In this document: piece after piece, positions 23,510-35,904 of the stretch
How positions within the stretch are numbered: the stretch's first letter is position 1
How the letters are laid out: each line of letters starts with the position of its first letter
Source of the DNA: Ligustrum vulgare
Taxonomy: Eukaryota; Streptophyta; Magnoliopsida; Lamiales; Oleaceae
Direction: 5' to 3'
DNA length: 64,000 nucleotides
Assembly: GCA_963555705.1 (NCBI GenBank)
Contig: OY743182.1
Coordinates: forward strand, 53,448,592 to 53,512,591
Program-made: the position numbers and the translations under genes
The notes under the pieces: generated by a model
Seen by the model: the letters and a program-made list of their open reading frames with translations, nothing else
Told to the model about the DNA's origin: nothing
The model's database searches: none

Positions 23510-24240
23510 TAAAATTAGAGGACCAGATTATGCAGTTTACAGATTTTTAAAAAATCAGAGCACCAGATGTGCAGTTCCAAATTCAGAGGACCAGGTAATG
23601 CAATTTCAGATTGAGGGACCAATTCTGCAGTATTTGAACCAGGGACTGTTGTTGCAAAATTCGGATGACCAATGTTGCAATTTTGGAAAAGGGACTTGAC
23701 TTCACCATCTTCAACAAAAGGAGGACTTTGCTTGCAATTTCTGAAAGTGAGCCATGAACGGCATGCAAGCAATGGACTGCACTCGTGAGTGCTGCTGCTG
23801 TGATCGGCGATGGATGGTGGCGGTTTTTAGTACTATGAATCCTCCTTGTTCACGGCGATGGTGGCACTTGTGAGTGACGCTGCATGCTGTCGGCAGCAGT
23901 TGGGTGCTGCAGCTGCGATCTGTGGTTGATCGCGCTGCCTTTGGCGCTGTGACCCCACGTAGATTGCGGTGGCAGCGGCACCACAGGTGCCTCTGCGATG
24001 GAGCGCTGCTAGTTCCAAAAATGGCAGCACCCATCATGCTGCTGCTGTTGCTATCGGCGACTCACGCCACCTTGATGGCGATGGCGGCTGCGGTACATGG
24101 GGCTGCCATTGTAGTCACAACGGTTGTGACACTTTCTGGCGGTGACAACGGCGAGGTCTTCTCTTGGCGGTTGTGGTTTCTTCCGTCGTTGAGAAAGATG
24201 GCACCTACACGAATGGTTGGTGGCTGAAGCTTCATCTCAG
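23510..24240 (+). other. Leader repeats and GC island of element II
   Basis: 23510-23700 holds about seven loose units around AGAGGACCAGAT...TGCAGTT. 23770-24240 is GC-rich (GCTGCTGCTGTGATCGGCG, GGCAGCGGCACCACAGG) with stop-poor frames on both strands but no recognised domain. It occupies the same place as the island in element I, yet I cannot align the two well although the flanking internal sequence aligns easily. Confidence 0.6.
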
Positions 24241-26659
24241 TTAGATCACAGCAAATGCAAGAGAGGAAGAGATGACCTTTTTTCATTTGGGCTGTAATTT
24301 TTCATTTGGGCTGTAATTTTCATTTGGGCCTAAACTCCTTTTGGGCCAGATGGACTTAATTAAAATCGCAGATTGGACCAGTTTGAATATGGACCAGATA
24401 ATTATTATTTGAAGAGTTCGAGTAATGGGCTGGACACTTGCAAATGGAAATTGAAGAATTGGGCCGGGTTGTGGCTCAATGTAATCTTTAATTAATTTGT
24501 AATTTATGTCTAGGTTTTGTCCATAAATCATGTTCTAGTTTATTTTATTATTGCATTTATTTATTGCTTTAATTAAATTGTGGATGAATGTCATTTGATA
24601 ACATGTCATGTAGATCGCATTAACACCGCTCTAGGAACTATACTGTCATGCATAGTTTTTATATTTTCTTTTCTTTTCTAAATGTTAGATTAGAAAATAA
24701 TTTTGATAATTATTAAATTGATTTTAAAAGTTAAAATTGATTATTTAATTATTAAATGAAAACCCAATAGTTTAAAAATATTAAGTGAGTGAGGGTGCAA
24801 ATTTTTGAACCCACGGCCTCCCTTGTTAGCCCATTAGTAAAAATTTGTGCATGCCTCGTGCTAATTTATTTAGTCTCCCTATAGGAGGGTTGCACTGTTT
24901 TGGTTACTGGTTTGGGCCCAATTAGGTGATGATTTCTTTAAGTTTGAATTAATCATGATTACCCTATAGGTAACGTAATTAATTTGGTACTTGAAAAATC
25001 ATCAATATAAGGGTTGAACACTTAAATCAAAGACATCGTGGGGACTTCCTATAGAATATCCAAACGATGTCAATGATGGCCAAAATTTTAACGACAATAG
25101 AATTAATATTGCATGAGATGCTAGATATATTTAATTTAGTGGGAGGGTCCCAGTCTAGCCATAAATCACATTTATTTCTCCTATAGAGAAATGTGTTTAA
25201 GATTTTGGGGTTTTAGGTTGTCGTCATATTATAGTAGTTTTGGGTCTACTTGTACATAATTTTTTATTCATGCATCATATATGAAAGTATTCATCATTTA
25301 CGCAATTTGTGTTTAATACATTTATTTTATTTGAATGTCGTATTTTCACAACTAGTTATATGTTTATACATCACCAACTAATTTTCGAAAACCGTAACAC
25401 GTCTCATTCTAATTCTTTCTACTTATGACATTTGTTCGTGCTAGAAAATCCTTGTTCAATAGTAATCATAAATCTTTCAATGAAAATGGTATTATTTTGA
25501 TGAGATGGATTATTGTATAGTTTTGATTCTTATATCAAGTACTTTGCAATAAAAACATCAAAATAGGATACCGTGTTTATTTTCTCGATGGAAGGGTATT
25601 TATGATAATTTGAACATTTTAATTATGGAGTTATACAAAATATGCTATCAAGCTATATTATATCTCTACTTATGAACCGATCACGTTTTTATAAGAGACC
25701 ATTTGGTAAAACATGATTGGTCACTTTAACGTGGTGGAGGTTCCACTTGCAAACATTGATTTATGTGACATAATGCTTGAGAAATCTTTTAAGATGATCT
25801 CTTGCGGTTCAGTGTGGACTATATTCACCAGGATGAACGTGTCCCTGAAAGATTCAATGTAAGCTATTCGTAATGAAGAGATTATTTTAAAGCAACGGAT
25901 AGTATGGTAGGCCCTCTAACCTTTTTGTTTTTGAGCAAAGATAGGATTAATGAGGAAGTAGCATTTCCTGGAAACTCTATAATGGAGTACGACTCTATTC
26001 ATTGTGTTATGGTTAGTAATTGAGTCTATCTTGATTATAGATTCTAGAGTAACTAATCACTATTGCAAGTTGTTGCAATATGGTCCTAGGTGACCAAATG
26101 ACACAATGAGATAGAGTATACTATAAGGATAAGCACGGGTACGGTAATATGGAAAGGGCCGTTGGGATTTTATGTTTGCGAAACAATTTAATTGTTATTT
26201 TGTCTCTTTATTATTTGAGCAGAATTATTTAGCACTTAATTTCCAGTTATTAGTTGGAATTAAGTTAAATAATGCTCTTATTATTGCGAGACAAATGGTT
26301 AACAATCTCAAAGCCTTGTAAATGGTTCTAAGTGTAATATTACTACAAGTGATAAGGGATAGATGACTCCTTGTATTAATGAACTCTTTGATAAGATCTT
26401 AAGATAATCATATTTATCTAAATAAGATTGAAAGACTAGTAAAGATAGCCTCTAAGTATTTTGGAGGTGGAATCTATGTGGGCTTTTGAATTTTATTTAG
26501 AGGGTAAAATGATTAAGATCTTAGGCTTGGTCACACTTATCCAAAACTCGATTCTAATAGTAGTAAGGGATGGACCTCAAAAGGATCTGAGGTGGGATCT
26601 ATATTGTTTTCTGAATCTTGTTTAGAGGATTAGATAACCAATAGTCCTTATACATTAAA

Positions 26660-28426
26660 TGGACTTAAGAGTTTGGGGATTAATACACTTCGATATGTGT
26701 AGATTCTTTGGTACTCAAGATACGAGAGAGTACGAGTAATTCATCACTATTATTGATGATCACTCCAGATCTCGATTATATACTTAATATCTCATTAATC
26801 CGAAATGTTGAAGAAATTCTAGAATTTTGGATAGAAGTTGAGAAGTAATTAAGAGAATCGAAATACTTCGATTTGATCGAGGTTTGTGTATCTCTCATAT
26901 GAGTTTAGGAACCATTTATCGGTAAAGGAGAACAAGGTATTACCAAATCAATGATGAGTTATCCTCGTTACTAGTTTCTTTTGAGAATGTATACCGGAGA
27001 TAGTCAGGTTCCTTCATAGCCTAGTACCATCGATTCGTTTCCTGAAATACCCCTAGAGTTGTGGCATGGGTGCAAGCCCAGTCTACACCACATTCAGATT
27101 TGGGGAATTTTGGCACACTAGCTGAAAGTAAGGATTGACGAGATGTAGGCAACAATGAAGGTTTGATTATAAGGAATGCAACGAAACTAGAAATTATTTC
27201 TTCTGTAATCCTCTGGTCAAGAAAGTATTTTTTGAGTACAAATGTAGCTTTCTTAGAGGAAAAGGCATATAGAAGAATATAAATCAACAAGTAAAATTCT
27301 ATTGGATGAGATGTTAGAACGTGGTTCAAACAAATTGATTCCAGATTTCCGCATAGAATTAATCTTGATGATTTGGAACTTCCTACGGAACCGATGGTTG
27401 CTCATCCTAGTGGGAGAATGGGCAAGTGGTTCAACCACTATTCTTGCCTGGTGATCCCAATGGACAGGGGAAAACCAAAGGTTGTAGTCGAAGTTGTTCT
27501 CACTGTTCTGTCTCTTCTTAATGTTCATAAAGAGGCAGTGAAGAAGTTGATCCCAATTAGGGATATACCAAGTAGTGGAAGGAGAGGAATGGACTCTGTT
27601 TGGACAAAATGGAAATACACTTCCAGTGACTAATTGGAGTAGGAGGGTCGTAAGACCACCTTGTTGACATTTATTCTATAGAGAGTCTTTTTAGACAGTC
27701 TCTACTGAAATAAGAGAAGGACTCCTCATATAGGGAAGTGGTAGAAGTTATGGAATTGAAATCATGGAAGGTGAACGAGAACTCAGAATTGGATTCCTTG
27801 TACTACACTAAAGTTTGGATATTTGTAGACGCACCCAATGGGGTCAAACCTATAGGGTGTGATGATTTTTAAGATGATGAAAGAATGGTAGATGGAAAGG
27901 TTGATACCTTTAGTGCAAGGCTTATGGTTGTGGGTTTGTGAAACCCTTCTCACCAATAGCCATGCAAAAGTTTACCTGGATCTTTTATCCATTGTCGTTC
28001 ATTGTGAAAATGAGGTACGACAAATGGATTTCAAGATGTTGTTTCTTGAATGCATCTTGAGGAAATCATTTACAAAGTGTAATCTGATGAGTTCATATTA
28101 AAGACCATGAAAGTAAAATTCATGACTTACAAGTTTCCAACTTTGGATTTGGGTGATTGTTCAAGATATTGAATATAGAATTTGATAGAACCATTGTGAT
28201 ACATGTTCTTGATCAAAATCTTGATATATCTTAAGTATACTCGTGTATACAAAAAGATGAGACAGATTTCGAGACTATTTATTTGGATGACACTCTACTT
28301 ATGTGTGAGAGTATTTTCATTAAATAGTAGTTGGTACCGCAATTAGACTTGAAGGACTTGTATATGACTATCTATTTTTTCTAGACATCCGTACTTTTCG
28401 GAGTGGGAGAAAAATGAAATAGAATA
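26660..28426 (+). pseudogene. Copia pol remnant of element II (integrase, RT)
   Basis: Integrase remnants at about 26680-27270 and RT remnants at about 27800-28100 (APNGVKPIGCDDF, DGKVDTFSARL, MDFKMLFLECIL). The frame is interrupted at the same places as in element I: a TAA directly after GCDDF, and a TGA in the GGTTTGTGAAACCC phrase. The remnant continues to the right of the hAT insertion (29288-29843). Confidence 0.8.
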
Positions 28427-28434
28427 GTCTCAAG

Positions 28435-29279
28435 TAGGGGTGTCAAACGGACTGGACAGTTCGAGAGTTCGTGAGTTCGGCTCGGCTCGATTCGTTAAAA
28501 GTTCGGCTCGGCCCGTTAAAAATACGGACTTGGACTTGGACCGGACTAAAAATTTGAGTGTTGGACAGTTCGGGTTCGGCTCGTGAAGTTCGCGGACTAG
28601 TTCGCGGACTATCAAAATGGACCGAAAATGGGCCGATCACGGACCGGCCCGTGTTCGGCCCGTGCTCACGGGCCGAAAAGGGTCGGCTCGCGGGCCGGCC
28701 CTTTCTGGCCCGTAAATTTTTTTTTTTTTTTTCTTCTATAAATACTAGATTTTATTTCATTTTTTTCACAATCTCAACTCAACTCTCTCAACTTTCAAGT
28801 CTCATTCTCTCAAGTCTCAAATTCTAGTGGCTAGTGCTATAATATTTCACATACAAATATACAATATTGTCTCAAATTCCATTCCACATTTCATTTTCAT
28901 CTCCAATTTTTCAATTCTATTATTTCTAATGGCACACTCACACTCACAATCTCATTGTTATTCTTCTAGCCAATTTGCACCTCTCAATGATATTCCAATT
29001 CCCAACAATTTGGTGGAATTTGAAAATGAGATCGAAGATATAGATACAAGAATTCCTTAAAAAAAAAAAAAATTGGCCGACGAGCCGGCCCACGGTCCGG
29101 CCCGTCCGGCCCGTGGTCAGACGGGCCACGGACTGGACTTGGGCCGCCTCCGTGGGGGGACGAGCCGGCTCGTCCCGGCTCGTCTCCCCACGGGTCGGCC
29201 CGTTTTCGGTCCGTGGACCCATATTGGACCACGTTCAAACGGGCCGAGCCGGTCCGGCTCGGCCCGTTTGACACCCCTA
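28435..29279 (+). mobile_element. Non-autonomous hAT element carrying a transposase first exon
   Basis: The ends TAGGGGTGTCAAACGG and CCGTTTGACACCCCTA are perfect 16-bp inverted repeats. The flanks GTCTCAAG (28427-28434 and 29280-29287) are a perfect 8-bp duplication, and element I shows the uninterrupted target (AATAGTCTCAAGTTTCATG). Both subterminal regions are rich in GGCCCGT/CGGCTCG phrases. The AT-rich centre (28720-29060) looks like a 5' UTR plus the start of a hAT transposase. Confidence 0.95.
28929..29060 (+). pseudogene. hAT transposase N-terminal exon, truncated
   Basis: Reads MAHSHSQSHCYSSSQF, then PLNDIPIPNNLVEFENEIED and a stop after TRIP. The Ser/Gln/His-rich start followed by an acidic block resembles the disordered N-terminus seen before the BED finger of plant hAT transposases. 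The ATG at 28929 has a UTR-like CT-rich leader; the in-frame ATG at 28827 is probably upstream of the real start. BED, catalytic and dimerisation domains are absent. Confidence 0.6.
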
Positions 29280-29843
29280 GTCTCAAGTTTCATGTAATAA
29301 TAAGATACTATCTACATTTGCAATATTGAAGTCTTTAAAGGAATAATGTTCTTTGTAGACTTTATCTATCTTATGAGTATTCTCCTAAGACTCATGGTAA
29401 GATAGAGAAGGTTCCTTATGCTCCGGCTATAGGAAGCCTTACTTTGCACTAGATAGGTCATATCTTATGCTGGGGATATTGTTGGTGATTATTAGTTTGA
29501 TCCAGGATCAGATCATTGAATAGAGGTACAACATATACTGAAGCGTTTTTGAAAAACGAGTAAATATTTGCTTATCTATTCAGTTGGTGATCTGATGGAA
29601 TAAAACTAATTAAGATCTGATTTGACTAGGATTCTCGAGAGTCGTCAAAATTGGAATATAACTGGGAGATAATGTGGTTAATTGGTTGGGAATAGCACAA
29701 TCTTGGATTGTTTGTTATACAACTGTGACTTACATCGAAAGGAGTTCCTATCTTGGTTGAGAACACAATCATTAGTGTAATGATGATGTTGACAAGATGG
29801 ATGATTCGATGTTTCATGTATACTCTAAGGGCAAGTGGGAGAT

Positions 29844-31257
29844 TGTTGGAATTATATATGCCCATAGAGTATAATTCACGACATTTAAAAGTAAAATATT
29901 AATTGATTGTATTAATATGATGTTGTGTTTGTCCACGGATCGATTTGATATTACAAATTAAGTGTTTAAGTTGTTAAACACAGAAAGATTCAATTTGTGA
30001 TTCGATCTAAAATTAACGTTCACGATCAGTAAATAAATACGGACAATTTATTTTGATAAGATCGTCTCGATTTTATTAAAGTCTGTCTTTGACTTTGGTA
30101 ATAAAATTGAGAGTACGTTTGGAACGTATTGGACGGGACTACGTGAAATTAATTTGTGACATTGACCATACAAATTTAATTTCACTTGATTATCGTACGT
30201 GGGACCTTAATCATAATAGGATAATGGACTTCGATTACTAACTTGAAGTTCTTTGAGGTATCAATGGGTGAGATCAAATTGCTGATCAATATCTCGATAC
30301 TTTGGGAATTAAAGTGAACTAACGAGGAACATATATTCGTATTATGGAATCCGTCACCTTTTAGGTATGATCATAATCTCACTGGTTCTTTTAGTGGACA
30401 GTTGAATCTGAGCTCAGTAATTCGACAGTGACTGTTGAATTCTATGATGTGATGGGATCACATCGAACTGTCAGATAGAAGATGAGAGTTAAGAATTTAT
30501 GAATATTCGGAGAAGTGCATTTTGGTCGTTTTAACTTGCTCCGAATATTCGAGTTGATCGACGGGGGTAACATGTAAGAACGATAAGTCAGAGGATATAA
30601 TTATTGATTAATTGTTTCAGTAATTTCAATTTTACTAAGAGTGCAATTTTGTTCTTTTAGTGGAATAGAACGTGATTAATAAATTAATTTTGACTGATCA
30701 AGAGTTGATCGGGTCATAATTAATTTATTGGAGCTTAGTTTAATTGGGTCCGATCAGGTTCCCTCGGTGGCTTCACTATAATGGGTTTATACAGGCTTAT
30801 TACCTGTATTGGGTTGTGCAGAAATGGGCTTGGGTTATGGTACTAGGTCTGGTAGGGTTTTGGAGTGTAAAGAGGTTACAAATAGTCTCCCAAGACTATT
30901 TTTCTTAAGCTAATTGGCAAAGTGGCGAAACATACACTAAAGTGTGTAGTGTGTGTTTTCTCTTTACAAAGAAACCCTAATCCTAGTTTAACCTAGGTCT
31001 TGAAAAAGGTGACAACACACCTGCATAGCTGCCATTGGAGAACACCGAGGAAAGCTTAAGGGTTTGAAGCTTTGGTGAAATCAAGAAGTAGCGAAAATAG
31101 ATTATTGTAAAGCACGCTACAAGGGTAATATCTTTTTCTTTTTGTGTGCGCAAAATTATTTATTCCAAGTTGAATACATAGAACAGAAAATCCTGTAACG
31201 AGATGATCTATCACAAGAAATCAATTTTTGTGAGTAGAACAACCCGGGTTCCCAATA
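29844..31257 (+). repeat. 3' LTR of copia element II
   Basis: 1414 bases, TGTTGGAATTATATATGCCC to GGGTTCCCAATA. It is followed not by host DNA but by 37 bases copied from the internal region. Confidence 0.93.
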
Positions 31258-31294
31258 ATTGGTATCAAAGCGTCAGGTTTTTTATACTGTTTTA
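31258..31294 (+). other. Extra primer-binding site and leader stub after 3' LTR
   Basis: ATTGGTATCAAAGCGTCAGG and the following TTTTATACTGTTTTATG copy the sequence after the 5' LTR (23222 onward). A normal 3' LTR end would meet the target site at once. Confidence 0.85.
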
Positions 31295-31877
31295 TGTTGT
31301 TTTAACAACATAAATCAGATTTGGCTATAGCAGATCTTTAACTGAAACCGCAAAATTTTCACTCCATTTGAAGTTGTAGACTATCTATATCAGATCTATT
31401 GGAAATCGTGTATTTTTTAAAAAGAAGAAAAATTAAATAAGTGAAACAGAAAAAAAAGGATTTCATTAAAAATAAAAAAAAAGATTTCATTACAAACTTA
31501 ATTATTTTTTGAACTGGAAATTTCTTGATATAGTATCCTCACATTCCTAATTCCACTTTCCAGGTGTAATAAGAAGATTGTGAATTTGTTTACCAGAGAG
31601 AGTGAATTCAGGTAAGGATACTATTTCTTACTCATATTAATCTAAATTAAACTTATAAAATCTTATCAATGCAGAGTATGTAAGAAATTACCTGAATTGG
31701 CTTGCGACCAGATTTTTTATTTACATGTTTCCCTTTTCCTTTTTGTCTTTATACATTTTTAACATTCACTTGATTTAAAAAGTTGTTTGACTATCAATTT
31801 AGATGTACTTTATATGCTAAAATGTAAATCCATTGGAGTGAGTGGTAATTGATATTTGTATATAGTTACAGGTAGTG

Positions 31878-32620
31878 GCGGATATAGGACTAAAGTCCAG
31901 CTAGAGCGGTCGACCGTTGACCGATGACGGCGTAATACCTAAGATTCAAACGATGAAAAATTGAGTTGACAATGGACATTGGACTATTTACTTCTTAGGG
32001 TTTAGATGTTAGAAATTGATAATCTAACAAAAATTGAGACTTTCGTTTAGGTTGGAAAAACGTTTCATAATTTGTAAATAAATAATCACAAATAAAAAAT
32101 TTATTCATCAAATCTCAATTCACAATCTATAAATCAATAATCACAAATCACAAATCAAATCATATTTTCACCAAATCTGAATTTACAACCTATAAATCAA
32201 TAATCACAATTCACAAATTAAATCATATTTTCATCTCAGTAATCCCAATTCACAAATCTAATTATCTAACCACAATACACATTGCAAAAATTTAAATATA
32301 ATTATGTAACATTTATGCATAATTCCCGAATGCTAAAACCTTAAAAATTCACATCAGATTTTATAATGTACAAAACCAAATATATGTATGTATGTATGTA
32401 TAGTTAGAGTGAGAGAGACTGTATGTATGTATGTGGATTACGTTCACAGTTCACTACCTACCGACCGAGGCTACCGTCGACCAAAGTTGGAGTTGCAGGG
32501 CTGGAGTAAGTCAGGCAGTGGCAGTGCTGACGACCGGAGAAGGCAGTGCTGCTGGCTACTGGAGCAGGCGGCGGTCCAATTCATCAGAGAATGGCTAAGC
32601 GACCGCGCTACCTCGCCTGC
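31878..32620. mobile_element. Degenerate relative of the 6079-8570 hAT element
   Basis: The left end GTAGTGGCGGATATAGGACT and nearby GACCGTTGACC match the left end of the element at 6079. The right part shares GCGCTACCTCGC with its right end. The interior holds AATCAATAATCACAAATCAC-type repeats (32040-32260), the reverse-strand counterpart of the TTGTGATT phrases. No clean right terminus or duplication remains. Confidence 0.5.
32380..32432. repeat. (TATG)n microsatellite
   Basis: Two runs of TATG/GTAT units separated by TTAGAGTGAGAGAGAC. Confidence 0.8.
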
Positions 32621-32639
32621 AAGTGACCTATTTTTTTTA

Positions 32640-33555
32640 TACAACTATATAATTTCATATTACTGAAAAGCATATTAAAAAATGTCCTCAATATTTTTTT
32701 AATATCAACTCAGCCTATAAATAAACTGACTTATCATTCCACTGAATATTGAATTTTCAGTCCACGTGAAATCAACAGAAAGTTGGATATTTGCACGAAA
32801 GCACATGAAGTTGGTGGAAAAATAAACAGTAATTAAATAAAAAAATACTTAAAAAGCAATTCATTAATAAAAATACCTTTGGATCAATTAGTAGCAGCGA
32901 CACATTGTAGGTCTCAGATTGGTTATGGAAGCTCGACACCTCACATTTACGCCCAACTCAAACCCGAACGTACCAGTCGGAACGACTATCATTGACATAT
33001 TTTAACATATGCATTCTACTTAATGGTATTTGATTTACAGGAAAAATCTTGTGTAGGTTTTGGTGCGTCCATGGGGGCAAGAAACAGACAATTAAGATGA
33101 AGAATGAGAGAACTAGATTAGAAGAGTATAGATAAAGGCACTGTATATGCTAATGGAATGATTTGTAATAGAATGCTGTATTACCACCGTAAATACATGA
33201 GTCAACTCTCATTGGAAAGAATTTTCAATTTAAGGAATTCAAAGAGTCTCATTATCATTTCAACTATTCTGATAAGATTGCATGCTGCATGAGAAATGGG
33301 TAACACGGTCATCAGATTTTTTGTTTAGATTTTTCACTTATTTTATTTTATGTTTTTTTTTTCTTTATGAACGTGTCTGAAGCTGTGGAAGAAAAAAAAA
33401 TTATTAGGTGACATTGCATGTTGGGCGGGAAAAATAAATTGTAAACACTCTCTCTCATCTCTTCTTCTTTTATATATATAAAGATAAAGATAAAGATAAA
33501 GATATATTCATGATATTGTTCTTTATGTTTTTAATTCCAACATTAGGAACAACTA
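32640..33555. other. No recognisable gene; short AAAGAT repeat
   Basis: AT-rich sequence without a frame I can support. A short (AAAGAT)n run lies at 33479-33504 after a TATATATATA tract. Confidence 0.4.
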
Positions 33556-33559
33556 AACT

Positions 33560-35040
33560 TCTTGTTGGAATTAACGATGTAGAGTAGTTTTCCGCTTTTA
33601 ATTGAATTGTTCAAATTTTACATATAGATTACATGTGATTGTTTTATTTTGTGATTAATATATGAATTTACTGACCAAAAATTCATGGATTTAATAGGTT
33701 GTTTTCATAATTCGGGAGGTGAGCTAACGATCTAAATCTAGGAATAAACCAGGTAATTGAACGAATAATAGAGATATATATTTGTTGTTATTGTGATCTT
33801 TAATTGAGTTCTAGTATTTCTTGCATTTAATTATTACAACATGCTGTCTAGAAACACAGTTGGCTAATTAGGTAGAGTTGATTTAAACTTGATAAAGGAA
33901 TTTCATATGCATAAGTGAACTCGATCGATTACATTATTAGATTAAGACTTTAATGGTGGAACTAAAAGTATTGACAACGTAAAATCACAACTTTTCATTC
34001 ATTGTTTACAAAAACACAATTTGCTTTCTTGTTTAATTGATTTTAGTCAATCATTGAGTTCATAATAAATCTCACATCTATTTGTTCAAATAAAGCAAGA
34101 GTTGAAATAACTTCGATAGTTAATCACAATCATTGTGGGATGATAATTCGGACTCTCTTGTCCACTTTTTTATACTTGGATGCAATATCATACACACTTA
34201 CGATTAGCACACATCAGATAGCACGCATCACAAGCATGTTCCTCAAGCTAACAAAAACAATATATGCATAAAGATTGGACAATGTACTGATTCGAGATTG
34301 AAGGGAGAGATGATGTGATCCTAGATTGTAATTCTAAGAAGAGATCAAGTTACATGGAACGAGGCTTTAAGCATAAGTCCTATGGTCCAAAAGATAAAGC
34401 ATGGACTGATTAAAGAGGGTTCAAGTCTAGTGACAATAGATGGAAACCAGAATTCAAGTTGAATGACGAAATTGGAAAAAGAGCAGCCTAAAAGTAAACC
34501 ATGGACCGCGCAATGAATTGAGGCACGATCGCGCGATGTGTTAAAATTTAAGTAGAATGTTTTGAGGCCTTCCACCCGATTGCGAGAATTAACACGGCAT
34601 GATCGCACACTTATTTGGGATTAGGTTTCCGTGGATTTTATTGTATTTTTTGTTTTAATTTATTAATTTCATAAATTACTACCCCTTGGTGGCTAGGACT
34701 CTTTACTTATGTTTTTCTTTTTATTATATTATATATTTTCATAATTGTAAAACATTAGTTTTAGTTATTATATAATTAGTTGAGTGATTTACTCCAAAAG
34801 CGGAAGATTCCATTTTTTCTTTGTTATTCATTGAACTTCGAGAACTTATAAAAGATTACAAATCTTTAAGACATTCTATCCTAGAACTTATCAAGAAATT
34901 AGACAAATCTTATAGCTTTCGCAAATCTTGATTCTTTTTCCCCGTTGTAATTCGTGCATCGTGGCTTGGGTCAAGATCGTATATTGTCTACTTGTTATCT
35001 GAATTTAATTCTTTCCAATAATTTTAGGTTTCAATTCCGC
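33560..35040 (+). mobile_element. Possible gypsy-type LTR remnant
   Basis: The phrase AATCATTGTGGGATGATAATTC around 34130 and the following single-tract TACTTGGATGCAATATCATACACTT resemble the conserved 3' region of plant gypsy LTRs. The segment 34485-34620 has CGATCGCGCGAT boxes seen in such LTRs. No coding domain and no clear TG/CA edges are seen, so this is a weak call. Confidence 0.3.
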
Positions 35041-35164
35041 ATTTTCATTGAGTTTCCCACAAGGAATTGAATCACACATTTTTTGAAATCATTTTTTAAC
35101 AAAATAGTTTACCTATAAAATATCAAAAATCAAAATAAATTCTGAGATGAAAAATCCGTTTGAC

Positions 35165-35310
35165 AGATGAAATAAATGGAATTTGATTTATAATGTGTAC
35201 TATTTGGAATTCTAGGCAAGATGTGTGATTAAAAATTGGAAAGACAAAGTATGTATGATTAAAAAGTTGTTCGACAAATTGTGCTCGTTATAATTTGAAT
35301 TATAATAGGT
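35165..35310. mobile_element. Small AT-rich MITE-like copy (pair with 41752-41888)
   Basis: The stretch with AATTTGATTTATAATGTGTA and TGTGATTAAAAATTGGAAAG matches 41752-41888 (AATTTGATATATAATGTGTA, TGTAGTTAAAAATTGAAGAG). Ends are not sharply defined. Confidence 0.45.
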
Positions 35311-35344
35311 AAACCAAAGTATCCTTCACTAGTACAGAAACAGT

Positions 35345-35560
35345 CTTTCGCGTCGGTTATTTAAGAGATTAGGCGTCGGTTTTTGAGGCGACGCGTATGA
35401 AGTAGACGCGTAAAGTAAAGACTTTACGCGTCGGTTGTAAAACAACGCGTAAATGCTATCTTTACGCGTCGGTTGTTAATAAACCGACGCGTAAAGTTGA
35501 AAAAAATAAAAATAAAAAAAATTAGGCGTCGGTTGTAATCCAAAACCGACGCGTTTTCAA
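35345..35560. repeat. CACTA subterminal repeats, left
   Basis: Several copies of (TTTA)CGCGTCGGTT and its reverse complement AACCGACGCG, with CGTCGGTT variants where A or G replaces C (AGGCGTCGGTT). They mirror those at 37810-37965. Confidence 0.85.
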
Positions 35561-35614
35561 TTTTTTTTTTTTTTTTTGGCACGAAATTCATTTGCCTATA
35601 GAATAAAATACAAT

Positions 35615-35755
35615 GACCTAGACATGACATGCAATGACCTGGACGTCACCTGCAATGACCCAGGTCACTGCAGGTCATGGCCTGCAATGACCTGGACGTC
35701 ACCTGCAATGATCCAGATCACTGCAGGTCGATCATGACCTGCAATCACCTAAGCG
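35615..35755. repeat. Short tandem/inverted repeat CCTGCAATGACC
   Basis: Units around TGCAATGACCTGGACGTCAC recur about six times, some inverted (AGGTCACTGCAGGTCAT). It lies just inside the left subterminal region of the CACTA element. Confidence 0.8.
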
Positions 35756-35904
35756 TGGACTGAACATTTTCCACATGCACATCATCAAATATGTATATAA
35801 TCGACATAATTAAAATAATGTTAAATAAATGAGAAATAATTATATTTACAAGATTGTTAATGTCACATGTAATTGAGTAAATAGAAGTTTGAATACACGT
35901 CGAT

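Larger units (their letters stand above)
21809..31257 (+). mobile_element. Ty1/copia element II, same family as element I
   Basis: 5' LTR 21809-23221, primer-binding site 23222-23236, decayed internal region, polypurine-like AAGGGCAAGTGGGAGAT before the 3' LTR 29844-31257. Unusually, 31258-31294 repeats the first 37 bases of the internal region, including a primer-binding-site copy (ATTGGTATCAAAGCG). It is then followed by TGTTGTTTTAAC (31295-31306), the same 12 bases that precede the element (21797-21808). A hAT element is inserted at 28435-29279. Internal sequence follows element I closely, sharing its stops. Confidence 0.9.

Noticed and set aside
23711..24227. 108- and 117-residue frames
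   Set aside because: GC island in element II leader, composition only.
28944..29286. Minus-strand frames of 92 and 100 residues
   Set aside because: Subterminal GGCCCGT repeats of the hAT element.
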